Assembly (NCBI GenBank): GCA_963801255.1
Contig: CAWDEC010000012.1
Location: 248,001 to 312,000 of the forward strand
From: JAICXG01 sp963801255
Lineage (GTDB): Bacteria; Verrucomicrobiota; Verrucomicrobiia; Chthoniobacterales; UBA10450
Length of the DNA: 64,000 nt
Direction of reading: 5' to 3'
How positions within the stretch are numbered: the first letter of the stretch is position 1; every line of letters starts with the position of its first letter. The translations under genes were made by a program, and so were the position numbers. A model generated the notes under the pieces. The model saw only the letters and a program-made list of their open reading frames with translations, was not told the origin of the DNA and did no database searches. This document shows, in pieces, positions 52,842 through 62,229 of the stretch.

Positions 52842-53765
52842 ATGAAACCGGAGCGGGTGCCTAACGATCCCTCCGGTCTCATCGCCGGGATGGCCGCTTT
52901 CATCACCTGGGGGATCGTGCCCATCTACTGGAAACTGCTCCGTCTCATTCCCGCCGGGGAAATTCTCGCGCATCGCTTTCTTTGGACCTGCGTCTTTATG
53001 ATTTTGCTTCTGAGCTGGCAACGGCGGTGGCCGGAGGTCATTAGCAACCTTCGCTCGCTTCGCACCGCCTTTTTTTGCGCAGGAAGCGGGATCGCGATTG
53101 CCATAAACTGGTTTGTCTTTATCTGGGCAGTGAACGCCGGACATGTGCTCGAAACCAGCCTGGGATATTTTATGACCCCTCTCGTAAATGTCCTTTTGGG
53201 TGCGATTATTCTGCGCGAACGCCTTTCACGCGCACAGCTGTTCTCCGTTTTGCTCGCAGCGGCAGCGGTCACGTTTCTTACTCTCGGCTTTGGCAAGCTG
53301 CCGTGGGTGGCGCTAACTCTTTGTGTGTCGTTCGGTTTCTATGGACTTCTGCGCAAAGTCTCAGGTGCAGCGCCGATCCCAGGTTTATTCCTTGAAACCA
53401 CTTTCATTCTTCCCCTTGCCCTCGGTTGGCTGCTGCATCTCGGTTACCAGGAGCAGCAACACTTTACGACTCACGATCCAGCCCTGGCGTTGCTCCTTGT
53501 TAGCACCGGCATTGTTACAGGCGTACCGCTAATCTGGTTTGCTCACGCCGCGCGCCATCTTCGCCTAACGACACTAGGATTCTTGCAGTACCTCGCTCCG
53601 AGCTGCACATTTTTTCTCGGGGTTTTTGTTTATCATGAAACCTTCCATCGTGCCCAATTCCTAACCTTTAGCCTTATCTGGCTCGCTTTGATCATTTTCA
53701 CCTGCGACGCCGTCTTTCAATGGCGCGCGACACGATCGAGTCCGCTCCAGCCGGTCGAGATGTAA
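52842..53765 (+). CDS. rarD: RarD-like EamA family transporter
   Basis: A 307-residue, ten-helix permease from ATG 52842. SGLIAGMAAFITWGIVPIYWKLL near the start and HRFLWTCVFM are typical of RarD, the chloramphenicol-sensitive-type EamA protein. The C-terminal half has FLQYLAPSCTFFLGVFVYHE. Its substrate is unknown. Motif copies lie at 52860 and 53564. Confidence 0.85.
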   Translation: MKPERVPNDPSGLIAGMAAFITWGIVPIYWKLLRLIPAGEILAHRFLWTCVFMILLLSWQRRWPEVISNLRSLRTAFFCAGSGIAIAINWFVFIWAVNAGHVLETSLGYFMTPLVNVLLGAIILRERLSRAQLFSVLLAAAAVTFLTLGFGKLPWVALTLCVSFGFYGLLRKVSGAAPIPGLFLETTFILPLALGWLLHLGYQEQQHFTTHDPALALLLVSTGIVTGVPLIWFAHAARHLRLTTLGFLQYLAPSCTFFLGVFVYHETFHRAQFLTFSLIWLALIIFTCDAVFQWRATRSSPLQPVEM

Positions 53766-53812
53766 GCTGCGCCCCGGGACATCGCCTGGCGCAAGCGAAG
53801 TGATCCTGTGTT

Positions 53813-54349
53813 ATGGTTGGAAAGATGTGGAGTGAAGATAACTTTCAGTACGCGATCGAGAACACAGAAGTCATCGTGGTCCCACAAGGCCGGATCGCCA
53901 CCTTCGGGCACACCAGCTTTCGCTTTTACCTCATTAGTGAATTGATGGATCAGGTCAATGAAGTGCGAGTGCGCAATGGACGCATCCACGCCGAACGTCC
54001 CCAAATCCTCACCCCCGACCATTATGCCCGACTTCTTCTTGAGGGCTTCGGCGACAAGGCGCAACGCTTCGCCGAGCACCTACGCGACCACGGCCAAAAG
54101 TTCGCCGTGTTGCGTTACGGCTTCCAGTTTCGCAAAACGGACGTGACGGAACGAACGGTACGCGACACGATTTCTTCGGTTGTCGCGCAGACGAAGGCGC
54201 AGGTTGAGCGGGCGGAAGATCCGTTGAGCGCCGTCATTCAAGGTGTCGACGACGCGTGGGAGATTTGTCTGCTCAAATTTACCATCGATCTCATCGAGCG
54301 CTCCAGCGGCGGAAACCTGGATGATCTTCGGCGGCGCGGAATCGTTTAG
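53813..54349 (+). CDS. Conserved hypothetical protein
   Basis: A 178-residue soluble protein of a conserved unnamed family, with RIATFGHTSFRFYLISELMDQVNEVRVRNGRIHAERPQILTP and LEGFGDKAQRFAEHLRDHG, then LRYGFQFRKTDVTE and DPLSAVIQGVDDAWEICLLKF. No catalytic motif can be pointed to. MWSEDN at 53825 is another start. It lies just before the decayed stretch. Confidence 0.75.
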   Translation: MVGKMWSEDNFQYAIENTEVIVVPQGRIATFGHTSFRFYLISELMDQVNEVRVRNGRIHAERPQILTPDHYARLLLEGFGDKAQRFAEHLRDHGQKFAVLRYGFQFRKTDVTERTVRDTISSVVAQTKAQVERAEDPLSAVIQGVDDAWEICLLKFTIDLIERSSGGNLDDLRRRGIV

Positions 54350-54369
54350 TCATCGCCCTGCCTTTTCCT

Positions 54370-54927
54370 GTTATAACTGCCAGCATGCGGTTTGGTTCCC
54401 GGATGGGACACATATTCTTTTCAATATCTGGGCGAATAACAATTGGCAGGTCGCCATGATAAGAGCAGACGGGAGTGACTTCGCCTACGCCAAGAAATCA
54501 ACCTCGGCCGCAGATACCTGGTGGTCGACCTGCTGCGCGGCCGATGGCCACTCTTTCTATGCGCAGAACCTGGAAAGGCGGTCCGATTTTCGCTGGACGG
54601 GAAGGACCTTAAGGCTTGGAGCCAAACAATTTCTATCCGCATGGATCATTCAGCAGTAATGCGACAATTGATCTTTCGCCCCAAGGAAAGAGATTGTTAC
54701 TCGAAGTCGATATGGATGAGGGAGAGTCCCGTAGTGCAGATTGGACTGGTCCGCCGCCTTCGCTTAGGGTCCTTGACCTAGTGACTGAGCACGCGGAAAG
54801 AGTTACACCGAAGGGGCCATTGGCTATGTCCAACTGCTGGGTGAACGAAGGCGAAATTCTTCTTGCCGGCAAACCGAAACTGATTATTGCAAGGGAAAGG
54901 ATCACGATACGAGAGGGAGAGATATGA
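54370..54927 (+). pseudogene. Beta-propeller (TolB-like) protein relic with two frameshifts
   Basis: Coding sense passes through three frames. Frame one reads VWFPDGTHILFNIW and WQVAMIRADGSDFAYAKK up to FYAQNLE (about 54590). Frame two carries KAVRFSLDGKDLKAWS, and frame three LEPNNFYPHG to DLSPQGKRLLLEVDMDEGE, ending in LLAGKPK. The blades PDGxxILF and ADGS are typical of TolB/WD40-like propellers. Both shifts lie between about 54,570 and 54,640. The N-terminus is missing. A sequencing error is the alternative to decay. Confidence 0.65.
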
Positions 54928-55532
54928 GAAAATTTATTGGATTAGCACTTACCGTTTGCTGTGTTTTGACGTTGTCGTCATGGAGCGCAAAAGCCGCCAC
55001 TTTCGAAATACACGTGGGACCGCAGGGCTCGCTTAGCTTTTCGCCGCAAAACGTCACCATCAATGTTGGCGACACCGTGGAATGGATTTGGGACAGTGAT
55101 ACACATAGTGCGACCTCAGGTACACCTGGTAATCCCGATGGGCTTTTCGATTCCGGCGTTCTCAACACCGGGGCAACCTTTAGCTATACATTCCTCACGG
55201 CAGGGACATTTCCTTTCTTCTGCACGCCCCACGGGCTTTGTTGCGGAATGGTCGGATCCGTCACCGTGGGTAATGGAACCACCGACATTGTGACCATCAA
55301 TCGTGCTCAGTACGACCTAACGCAAAGCTTACTAACTGTTAAGGCGACCGATTCTGAAGATAGCGCGGTGCTGACTGTGTCCGTGGCTAGCACCGGTGAA
55401 ATCATAGGTACGTTGCGGAACAAAGGTGATGGTAACTACAACGGCAAATTCCGAGGAGTGGCTAACCCAGAGAGAATAGCGGTAAAGAGCGACCTGGGTG
55501 GTGGGGATACCGCGCGGGTAAAGGCAAGGTAG
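54924..55532 (+). CDS. Secreted cupredoxin/plastocyanin-like protein
   Basis: A 202-residue protein with a signal peptide (MRKFIGLALTVCCVLTLSSW to AKA). The cupredoxin part shows FSPQNVTINVGDTVEWIWDSDTHSATSG (His ligand) and FPFFCTPHGLCCGMVGSVTV (Cys, His and Met ligands), a type-1 copper site. The extra C-terminal beta-sandwich (SLLTVKATDSEDSAVLTV) is unnamed. Probable periplasmic copper electron carrier. It sits between pseudogenes and lacks motif copies. Confidence 0.8.
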   Translation: MRKFIGLALTVCCVLTLSSWSAKAATFEIHVGPQGSLSFSPQNVTINVGDTVEWIWDSDTHSATSGTPGNPDGLFDSGVLNTGATFSYTFLTAGTFPFFCTPHGLCCGMVGSVTVGNGTTDIVTINRAQYDLTQSLLTVKATDSEDSAVLTVSVASTGEIIGTLRNKGDGNYNGKFRGVANPERIAVKSDLGGGDTARVKAR

Positions 55533-56117
55533 AGGCTCACGAGCTACTTAGTTTTAATAAGCCATTCGCCAAGGCAGCATTGGAAATCCGGGGGTCTTTG
55601 CGGGATAGCCAGCCATTTAGGAAAAGGGCCACGAGCATGGATCGCCGGGCTCGTTGAGCGGAGCGCATGCGCCGCAACGACTTTCTTAAATCGGCGACCA
55701 ACTTGACAGTGGGTCGCGATGCTGTCGGCTCCGATCAAACCTAATGACGCATACCGCGCTTGAGCTCCCATACGCGCACAGCGGCGAGGATCAAACTCTT
55801 GGTCCGAGCGAGCGTGCCGACTCCAGGCCGACGCGACAATTCCGCGTCGAGCTCGGGATCGAGGGTCGGTTCCTCTTCCACCGCGCGCGCCGGGGCAGTA
55901 TTGCGGGTAATGGTCGCATCCTTGAGACGTGCCTTCGACTTCACGGCCAATTGGACGGGGTTCACTCCGAATTGTTCAAGATTCGGGCAAGAGAATCCCG
56001 GAAAATTGGCGCCCGCCTGAAATCGCCGCGTCCGCTGCCCAAGAAAGGCCACAGCTAAATAGCGAGAAACGTCGTACCGTAGAGCGCACGAGTGGCGGGA
56101 CATCGCCAAGCCAACGG
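55533..56117. other. Stretch with no supported gene
   Basis: About 585 bases with no ORF I can support. A minus-strand frame of up to 139 residues at 55741-56160 (NPVQLAVKSKARLKDATIT) looks like a possible degraded gene end but has no recognisable family. No repeat, tRNA or CCTAACGA copy is seen. I read it as decaying DNA. Confidence 0.4.
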
Positions 56118-56548
56118 TCAGGCAAGGAAACGGGGCAAGCCGCGCACCACGCGCAGGCACAGAACTACCATGGCGACGAACGCGAGGACGAGATAAATAT
56201 CCAAATCGCGCATCGCCTTTCCGAAGCTCCCTCCATGCAGCCCCAAGCCGGAAGAGGAGCTAAACCAGCAGAATGCTGATGCCGAACTGGAGTAGCGAGC
56301 GACGCCAATCGCGTGTTCCAACCAAAAGCGACAAATGAGACCGAACGTGCCAACGATCGGCAGCCAGCGTCCGCGTCGTAGATATCCTCAACCTTTGCGG
56401 GCACATCAAGCCGCGTTGCGAGAGGCGAAAGGCTGAAACCTAAGACCAGATCGCTGATGGCTTCCAAACGTGACGTAAACTTCTCCCGATAGAGCTGAAT
56501 CGATTCCGGCATCATGGCCCGCACCGTCTCGCGGGACGCGCGCTGCAT
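56118..56548 (-). pseudogene. TMEM175-like ion-channel relic
   Basis: Minus-strand coding sense shifts frame. One frame reads FTSRLEAISDLVLGFSLSPLATRLDVP (about 56400-56490), resembling TMEM175 (DUF1211) channels that begin RLEAxSDGVFAF. Another frame continues LPIVGTFGLICRFWLEHA, and a third LLQFGISILLV, which are membrane segments. A final frame ends with LDIYLVLAFVAMVVLCLRVV. No intact ORF spans them, so it is a frameshifted relic. Confidence 0.5.
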
Positions 56549-56706
56549 TCAAGAAAAAAGAACGAGAGACGGAACGTCCACGACTGCAGGAATTGTCTCG
56601 CCTCCTCGGCGGTCAGGGATGAAGAAGACTCGTCGCACGCGAGGGTCATTACTGGCCTCAGTTTCAGTTTGTTTTTAAGCGATGCGGTCCCTAGCTTCTG
56701 CGCCAA

Positions 56707-57939
56707 ATGCGCCGATTGTCGCCGTGGCTCGCCCTCGTCGTTATACTTCTCGGCACTCTAGTTTTGCGAGAGCCGAGACTGCGACGGATCGACGACGTTT
56801 TTCTCTCATTCTTCCTGGAGAACGCCGCGTCCGCCTTGCCACCCGCACACGTGACTTTGGTTGAGATTGGCCGCAACGATATCCTGCGCCTGACGCCGGC
56901 GGAAAAAGTGAAACCATTGGCGAAAGGAGAAGCAGCCCGGCGCTCGCTCTCGCCACTCGAATATGCGCTCTTTCTTCAAGCTGTTTTGGGCTTTAGCCCG
57001 CCGGTGATCGCGATTGAGCCGATGCTGATTTGGCCAGAACGCGACAAGGTTCAAAAGCAAATTTTTCTCGACCAGGCGATGCACGCCCCGAAGTTGCTTG
57101 TCGCTCTCGAGCTGGGCGCCAAAGGCCAGCACGACCTCACGACCGATGAGTTGCCCACGTTGCCGAACATTAGCGGAGATCGGGCCGGCCTGGCGCAGTT
57201 TATCGGCGTGAGTCGTCAACCGGATGAAGAGATTCGCCTGGTTTCCACTCCAGGCTTTATTAATTTGCCTAACGACAGAATTGGTAGTCTGCGGGTGCCG
57301 CTGGTGTTTGAGTATCGGGGCGAAGTCGTTCCGGCTTTTACCCTCCAGGCGATCATGCTCTGGTTACGGCTGACGCCAGCTGATGTAAAAGTGGAACTCG
57401 GCTCGAAAATCGTTCTGGCAAATGGATGGCAAATCCCGCTTCATCGCGATGGCACGATCACGCTTAATCCGGCGGCTAACGGGAGCGTGCACCACCTCAG
57501 TCTGGGTGAACTTCTCCTCGCTGCTCAGGAAAAAGAGCATCATCGCCCGATCTCGCGTGAAACCGATGACCTCAATCAGCAGATTGTTCTCCTTCGCGTC
57601 GCCGAAGATCCGCTGCAGCCACCGAACGTCTTCTCGACTGCCATCGCCACCATTCAGGATAATGCCTGTATCCGTCCGGCATCGGAAGCCGTTGCCTGGA
57701 TCATCGTATTGGTCGTCGCTCTCCTTGCGGTCTTTATCTGGACAATTTCAAAGATGAATTTTTTTCTAGGGGCGGTGCTTTTCAGCGCTGGCTACGCGAT
57801 GACAGCGCTCGATGTGCTCACGCAGCGTCACCTCTGGCTGCCAACATTCCTGCCGCTGGTTCTGATCTGGTTGCTGGTTCTCGTCAGGCTGTTTGGCGAG
57901 CGCGGGCGAAAGGATCTCTCGCCCGCCGCGGCTCCCTAG
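56707..57939 (+). CDS. CHASE2-like sensor-domain membrane protein
   Basis: A 410-residue protein. An N-terminal helix (WLALVVILLGTLVLR) precedes an extracytoplasmic domain of about 280 residues, with VTLVEIGRNDILRLTP and PPVIAIEPMLIWPE, typical of CHASE2. Two or three C-terminal helices (VAWIIVLVVALLAVFIW, NFFLGAVLFSAGYAMT, LPLVLIWLLVLVRLF) follow and no kinase or cyclase output domain is present. It may sense ligands for a separate partner. A motif copy is at 57268. Confidence 0.65.
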   Translation: MRRLSPWLALVVILLGTLVLREPRLRRIDDVFLSFFLENAASALPPAHVTLVEIGRNDILRLTPAEKVKPLAKGEAARRSLSPLEYALFLQAVLGFSPPVIAIEPMLIWPERDKVQKQIFLDQAMHAPKLLVALELGAKGQHDLTTDELPTLPNISGDRAGLAQFIGVSRQPDEEIRLVSTPGFINLPNDRIGSLRVPLVFEYRGEVVPAFTLQAIMLWLRLTPADVKVELGSKIVLANGWQIPLHRDGTITLNPAANGSVHHLSLGELLLAAQEKEHHRPISRETDDLNQQIVLLRVAEDPLQPPNVFSTAIATIQDNACIRPASEAVAWIIVLVVALLAVFIWTISKMNFFLGAVLFSAGYAMTALDVLTQRHLWLPTFLPLVLIWLLVLVRLFGERGRKDLSPAAAP

Positions 57940-57986
57940 GCCGCACGGCGTCAAAACGATTACGCCTTCCCTGCACCCAACGTTGC

Positions 57987-58907
57987 CTAATGAGTCGCTG
58001 CCACGCTGCGAATGATCCGAGGCACTTCGGCCCGGGCTAGTTTGGTGAATTCCTCGACTGCGCTGTTCGACCCGGAGTCGATCAGACGCAGGAGACCGAT
58101 GTCGACCCCGAGGTTCTTCCCTTTCAAACGCACCGCCGTGAGTTCAGTCGTTTTGCACAACGTGATCTTGGGCATAAGCGCAGCGGCCTTGAGCGGGCCG
58201 AGCGAGCGGAGGAGCGTTTCGATGGCATTGATCTCAGCGACGGTGCGCGGTCGCACCTGATGCTCGCGGCAAATGGTATCGGTCATTCGTCGCATCACGA
58301 ATGTATCGGGCAATTGCAGCATAGGCTGTTGGTGCAACTCGCTTAGGCTGATCACTCCCCGTTTTGCCCACGGGTGGCTCTTATGCACGATCAGGGCGAA
58401 CTCGTCGGGGCCAAGCCGTTCGTAGCGCAGGTTCGGTGAATGCCGGGTGAGAAAGCCGAGCCCGACGTCCATCCGGCCTTCCTCGATCGCCGTTTCGATC
58501 TCGGTGGAAGAAATTTCCTCGATGATGAGACTCACTGCGGGATGCGTGGCGGAAAACATTCCGAGAAGCGGCGGCATGAGCGCGCTGTTTAAGATTGGCA
58601 CGACTCCGACATGGAGTGCGCCCCGCATTTGGCCAGGCTCGATGCTGAGCTCCTGGAGGAAGTTTTCAACCTGGCGGAGGATGGAACGCGCGTGCTCTGC
58701 GAAAATCCGACCAGCGTAAGTGAGCAGGATGCGCTTCCCCCGTCGTTGGAAGAGTTCGACCCGGAGCGATATCTCCAAATCACGCATCTGCTGTGAGATG
58801 TTTGGCTGCGAGATGCCAAGCCGGTCAGCGGCGCGGCTGAAACTGCCAGCCTCGGCCACAGCGAGAAAGTAACGCATATGCCGAATCTCGAGAGGATCGT
58901 GAACCAT
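57987..58907 (-). CDS. LysR-family transcriptional regulator
   Basis: A 306-residue regulator from ATG 58907 (MVHDPLEIRHMRYFLAVAEAGSFSRAADRLGISQPNISQQM). The HTH is intact, and a C-terminal co-inducer domain follows (GALHVGVVPILNSALMPPLL, LGFLTRHSPNLRYERLGPDEFALIV). It resembles CynR and other LysR proteins that control nearby uptake or assimilation genes. It is divergent from the ABC-transporter operon, which it probably controls. Confidence 0.88.
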   Translation of the reverse strand: MVHDPLEIRHMRYFLAVAEAGSFSRAADRLGISQPNISQQMRDLEISLRVELFQRRGKRILLTYAGRIFAEHARSILRQVENFLQELSIEPGQMRGALHVGVVPILNSALMPPLLGMFSATHPAVSLIIEEISSTEIETAIEEGRMDVGLGFLTRHSPNLRYERLGPDEFALIVHKSHPWAKRGVISLSELHQQPMLQLPDTFVMRRMTDTICREHQVRPRTVAEINAIETLLRSLGPLKAAALMPKITLCKTTELTAVRLKGKNLGVDIGLLRLIDSGSNSAVEEFTKLARAEVPRIIRSVAATH

Positions 58908-59025
58908 AGCTTTACATTGCCGTATCGCCCGGCCCTCTGGCAACGCTGCAAATATTTGTCGAAATTTTTCCTTTCATAATCTCAATCTATTGCTCTATCA
59001 TCCAAATCTCTAATCCGTCCTGCTT
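58908..59025. promoter_or_regulatory. Divergent intergenic control region
   Basis: The 118-base AT-rich gap between the LysR gene and the transporter operon carries AT-rich tracts such as TATTTGTCGAAATTT and CATAAT (58975-58980). LysR sites of T-N11-A type are possible, but none is clear, and no -10/-35 pair fits well. Control of the operon by the LysR protein is inferred from divergence only. Confidence 0.3.
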
Positions 59026-60324
59026 ATGACATTATCTACCTTACCGGCTGTCCTCCGGATTACGCCTGGATTACCTTCTGGCTTCCGTTGCGTTACTGGC
59101 GCGGTTGCTGCTGGTCATCGAAATGCCAGTAGGCTTTTCGTCTTCCTCACGATTGTCCTGCTGGGCTTCGCAGGTTGTGGAAAGAAATCCGGCAAGACCC
59201 AAGTCCAGGTTGTGAACTCAAAACACGTCAAAATCGGCTTCATCGGTCTGACCTGCGAAGCACCGATCTATGTCGCCTACGAGAAAGGCTTTTTTAAGGA
59301 GGAAGGAATCGAGCCAGAATTGGTCAAGTGCAGCTGGGCGCAGTACAAGGATAATCTCGCCCTCGGCTCCTACGACATCACTCACCACCTCGTGATGTAT
59401 TTTCTGAAACCGATCGAGCAGGGGCTGGATGTGCGCTTTCTCGCCGGAGTCCACAATGGCTGTCTTCGGGTCCAGACCGGGGTCGACAGTCCGATTCACA
59501 AGATTCAAGATCTCAAAGGCAAGCGGATCGGCGTTCCTGGAATGGGAACGCCACCCTTTGTGTTCGCAAATCGCGTCTTAGGAACTCACGGAGTCGACGC
59601 AAGCAAAGATATTACCTGGAAGGTTTTTCCAGCGGGAGAACTGGGGTTGGCTTTAAAGAAAGGTGAAGTCGATGCCGTCGCCAACGCCGAACCTATCGGA
59701 AGTCTGCTCATCGCGGAAGGAATCGCTCGGAATGTGGAGGGTATGGATGAAGCAACGGACGAGCCCTACGCCAGTGAGTATTGCTGCGAGATTATCGCCA
59801 ATGGCAAATGGGTCGATGCTAACCCGCTGAGTGCAGCGGGGGCCACTCGTGCCATTCTGAAAGGAGCGGTATGGGTTCAGGCGAATCCGAAAGCGGCAGC
59901 CCAACTGGCCATCGACAAGAAGTATCTCGCCTCCACCGTGGAGCTAAATACGGTGGCGATTTCGCGACTGAAATACATTCCTTCTATCTCGCTCGCTGAG
60001 CAGACGCTCTACACCGCCGCCAAGGAAATGCGACAGGCAAAAATGCTTTCGCCAACTACGGACACCGATGCGCTGGCGAAAAAGGCTTTTCAACATCTGG
60101 ACGGCGTGACAGACGAATGGATTAAGTCTCTGCAAGTCGAAAAGGTCGCAGGCGGTCAGGCTGATCCGAACATGGACCTCCGACTCTACGCCAAGCTGAT
60201 CGAAACCGACGGACTGGACGCCTGTTGCGCCAGGAAAATGTATGACCAACCGGATCAGGCCGCTCCAAACCTGGCCGATCCCGATGCACCTTGTCTGCCG
60301 AAGAACACCATCGTAAATAAATGA
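59026..60324 (+). CDS. ABC transporter substrate-binding lipoprotein, NMT1/NrtA-like, Cys-rich
   Basis: A 432-residue protein with a lipobox (LLGFAGC). HVKIGFIGLTCEAPIYVAYEKGFFKEEGIEPELV and GSYDITHHLVMYFLKPIEQGLDVRFLAGVHNGC are typical of the NMT1/SsuA-like binding proteins for nitrate, sulphonate or aromatic compounds. Unusual are the Cys residues in the predicted pocket regions (TCEAP, CSWAQ, HNGCL, SEYCCE, DACCARK), which suggest metal, thiol or disulphide chemistry. It starts the operon and overlaps the permease by four bases (ATGA). Confidence 0.85.
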   Translation: MTLSTLPAVLRITPGLPSGFRCVTGAVAAGHRNASRLFVFLTIVLLGFAGCGKKSGKTQVQVVNSKHVKIGFIGLTCEAPIYVAYEKGFFKEEGIEPELVKCSWAQYKDNLALGSYDITHHLVMYFLKPIEQGLDVRFLAGVHNGCLRVQTGVDSPIHKIQDLKGKRIGVPGMGTPPFVFANRVLGTHGVDASKDITWKVFPAGELGLALKKGEVDAVANAEPIGSLLIAEGIARNVEGMDEATDEPYASEYCCEIIANGKWVDANPLSAAGATRAILKGAVWVQANPKAAAQLAIDKKYLASTVELNTVAISRLKYIPSISLAEQTLYTAAKEMRQAKMLSPTTDTDALAKKAFQHLDGVTDEWIKSLQVEKVAGGQADPNMDLRLYAKLIETDGLDACCARKMYDQPDQAAPNLADPDAPCLPKNTIVNK

Positions 60325-61364
60325 GTACTGCAATCCAAGAAATGCGGCCGGCTAGTCCGGCCGTGACACTGACGGAGCCGGTTTCGCGTAAGGTGACGCC
60401 AGCAATCACAAAAGGCGTGAGGTTTCGACTGCAAACCGTCCTTGCCATTCCGGTCGGAGCCTGTGGCGCTCTCGCGATTCACTACCTGGTGCCGAAGGGT
60501 GAACCGGTGCCGACGAGTAACTATTATCCGACGCTACTTTTCGTCATGCTGGGGTTCGGAGTAGTTGGCGCAGCCGTATATCCCTTCTGGGAGGGCCTTC
60601 GGAAATGGATGCGACATATGTGCCCTATCCTTGGAGTTGCGACCTTGAGCGCCGGACTCTGGGAACTATGCACATGCTGCTTCGCACTGATGCCTCTTCC
60701 TTATTTTCCTGGCCCGGAAGCGGTCTTCAGCTCGATCATTAACGATGGAGGCTTGATCTTCGATAGCACGTGGCACTCGCTGTTTCTCTTGCTATCAGGT
60801 TATGCGATCGGAACCTGTATCGCTCTCATTACAGGAGTTACCATTGGCTGGTTCCCTCACGCTCGTTATTGGGGGATGCCTCTGCTTAAAATCGTAGGTC
60901 CCATCCCGGCCACCGCGTGGATTCCGCTCGCCATGGTGATTGCGCCCTCCGCAATGTTTTCCGCGGTTGGTCTGGTCGCGCTCGCGGTTTGGTTTCCGGT
61001 CACAATGCTGACCGCTTCGGGCATTTCCAATACGCGGACTTCCTATCTGGATGTCGCGCGCACTCTCGGAGCGAATCGCCTATATCTCATCTTTCGAGTC
61101 GCAATCCCGGCGGCGATGCCGAACATCTTTATTGGACTCTTTATGGGTCTTGGAACTTCCTTCCTCACCCTCGTGGTGGCCGAAACGGTCGGAGTAAAGT
61201 CGGGTCTCGGCTGGTACGTTAGTTGGGCTCAGGGCTGGGCAGAATACGGCAAGGTTTACGGAGCGCTCATTATCATGGCCGCTTTCTTTTCCACGATCAT
61301 GACACTGCTCTTCAAGTTGCGCGATCGCGTTCTTGTCTGGCAAAAGGGAACGATCAAATGGTAA
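60321..61364 (+). CDS. ABC transporter permease, SsuC/TauC-like with N-terminal extension
   Basis: A 347-residue permease. The first about 130 residues form an extra N-terminal membrane block (VGACGALAIHYLVP, LLFVMLGFGVVGAAVYPFW, LGVATLSAGLWELCTC). The BPD_transp_1 domain follows, with the EAA-like loop ARTLGANRLYLIFRVAIPAAMPNI. This matches nitrate/taurine-type permeases. It overlaps the upstream SBP and downstream ATPase genes, so all are one operon. Confidence 0.88.
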   Translation: MSTAIQEMRPASPAVTLTEPVSRKVTPAITKGVRFRLQTVLAIPVGACGALAIHYLVPKGEPVPTSNYYPTLLFVMLGFGVVGAAVYPFWEGLRKWMRHMCPILGVATLSAGLWELCTCCFALMPLPYFPGPEAVFSSIINDGGLIFDSTWHSLFLLLSGYAIGTCIALITGVTIGWFPHARYWGMPLLKIVGPIPATAWIPLAMVIAPSAMFSAVGLVALAVWFPVTMLTASGISNTRTSYLDVARTLGANRLYLIFRVAIPAAMPNIFIGLFMGLGTSFLTLVVAETVGVKSGLGWYVSWAQGWAEYGKVYGALIIMAAFFSTIMTLLFKLRDRVLVWQKGTIKW

Positions 61365-62176
61365 GTATCAATCGCCAGATGACTTTAAACGAAGGAGTTT
61401 CGCTTTCCATTCGGGATGTCCGTAAGCAGTTTGATTCCCAAGATCATGGAGTAACTCCCGGCGCTCTCGCGATCGAAACAGTAACGCTGACAATCGCTCC
61501 CGGTGAATTGGTCTGCATCCTTGGACCGAGTGGCTGCGGCAAGTCAACCCTTCTTCGAATCATTGCCGGTCTCACCCCGCCTACTTCGGGTGAAGTGCTG
61601 GTAGGCGACGAAAGGATCTCAGAGCCAAGCGCCGAGCGTGGACTCGTCTTTCAGGATCCTAATCTCTTCCCGTGGCTGACTGTTCGTCGGAATATTGAGT
61701 CCGGACTGGTAGCGCGCCATGTGCTGGCAGAGAAACGCAAAGATGTGGATGAGTTCATGCGTCTCGTCGGCCTCGAGTCCTTCGCTAACTCATTTCCGCA
61801 TCATCTCTCGGGCGGAATGGCGCAGCGTGTATCTCTGGCCCGGGCTTTGATTAATCAGCCAAAGGTTCTTCTTTTGGACGAACCGCTCGGAGCGCTCGAC
61901 GCCTTCACGCGAATGCGAATGCAGGATGAGGTTTTGCGCCTTTGGAAACTGCGCAACACGACGATGCTGTTTGTGACCCACGATATCGACGAAGCAATTT
62001 ACGTGAGCGATCGCATCGTAATCATGAGTCCGCGGCCAGGCCGAATCGAACAGGTCATTCCGGTGAATCTCGATCGCCCGCGAGATCGTAGCGATGCTGA
62101 ATTTCTGAACCTGCGCGGCAAGATTCTTGAAATCATGCATTTTGCCGGCCACACGATTTCGGGAAGAGCCGTCTGA
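61358..62176 (+). CDS. ABC transporter ATP-binding protein, SsuB/TauB/NrtD-like
   Basis: A 272-residue ATPase from ATG 61358, overlapping the permease stop by seven bases. Walker A LGPSGCGKST, Q-loop VFQDPNLFPW, signature LSGGMAQRVSLARAL, Walker B VLLLDEPLGALD and switch TMLFVTHDIDEA are intact. The C-terminal part (GRIEQVIPVNLDRPRD) is as in nitrate/sulphonate importers. It completes an importer with the SBP and permease. Confidence 0.92.
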   Translation: MVSINRQMTLNEGVSLSIRDVRKQFDSQDHGVTPGALAIETVTLTIAPGELVCILGPSGCGKSTLLRIIAGLTPPTSGEVLVGDERISEPSAERGLVFQDPNLFPWLTVRRNIESGLVARHVLAEKRKDVDEFMRLVGLESFANSFPHHLSGGMAQRVSLARALINQPKVLLLDEPLGALDAFTRMRMQDEVLRLWKLRNTTMLFVTHDIDEAIYVSDRIVIMSPRPGRIEQVIPVNLDRPRDRSDAEFLNLRGKILEIMHFAGHTISGRAV

Positions 62177-62229
62177 TTGCTTTCGTCGCTCCCCCGGAGC
62201 TACTCGTTAGTCATCCAGCCTTAACCAAG

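Noticed and set aside
57947..57966. GGCGT/ACGCC hairpin after the CHASE2-like gene
   Set aside because: Only five base pairs with a ten-base loop and no T-run.
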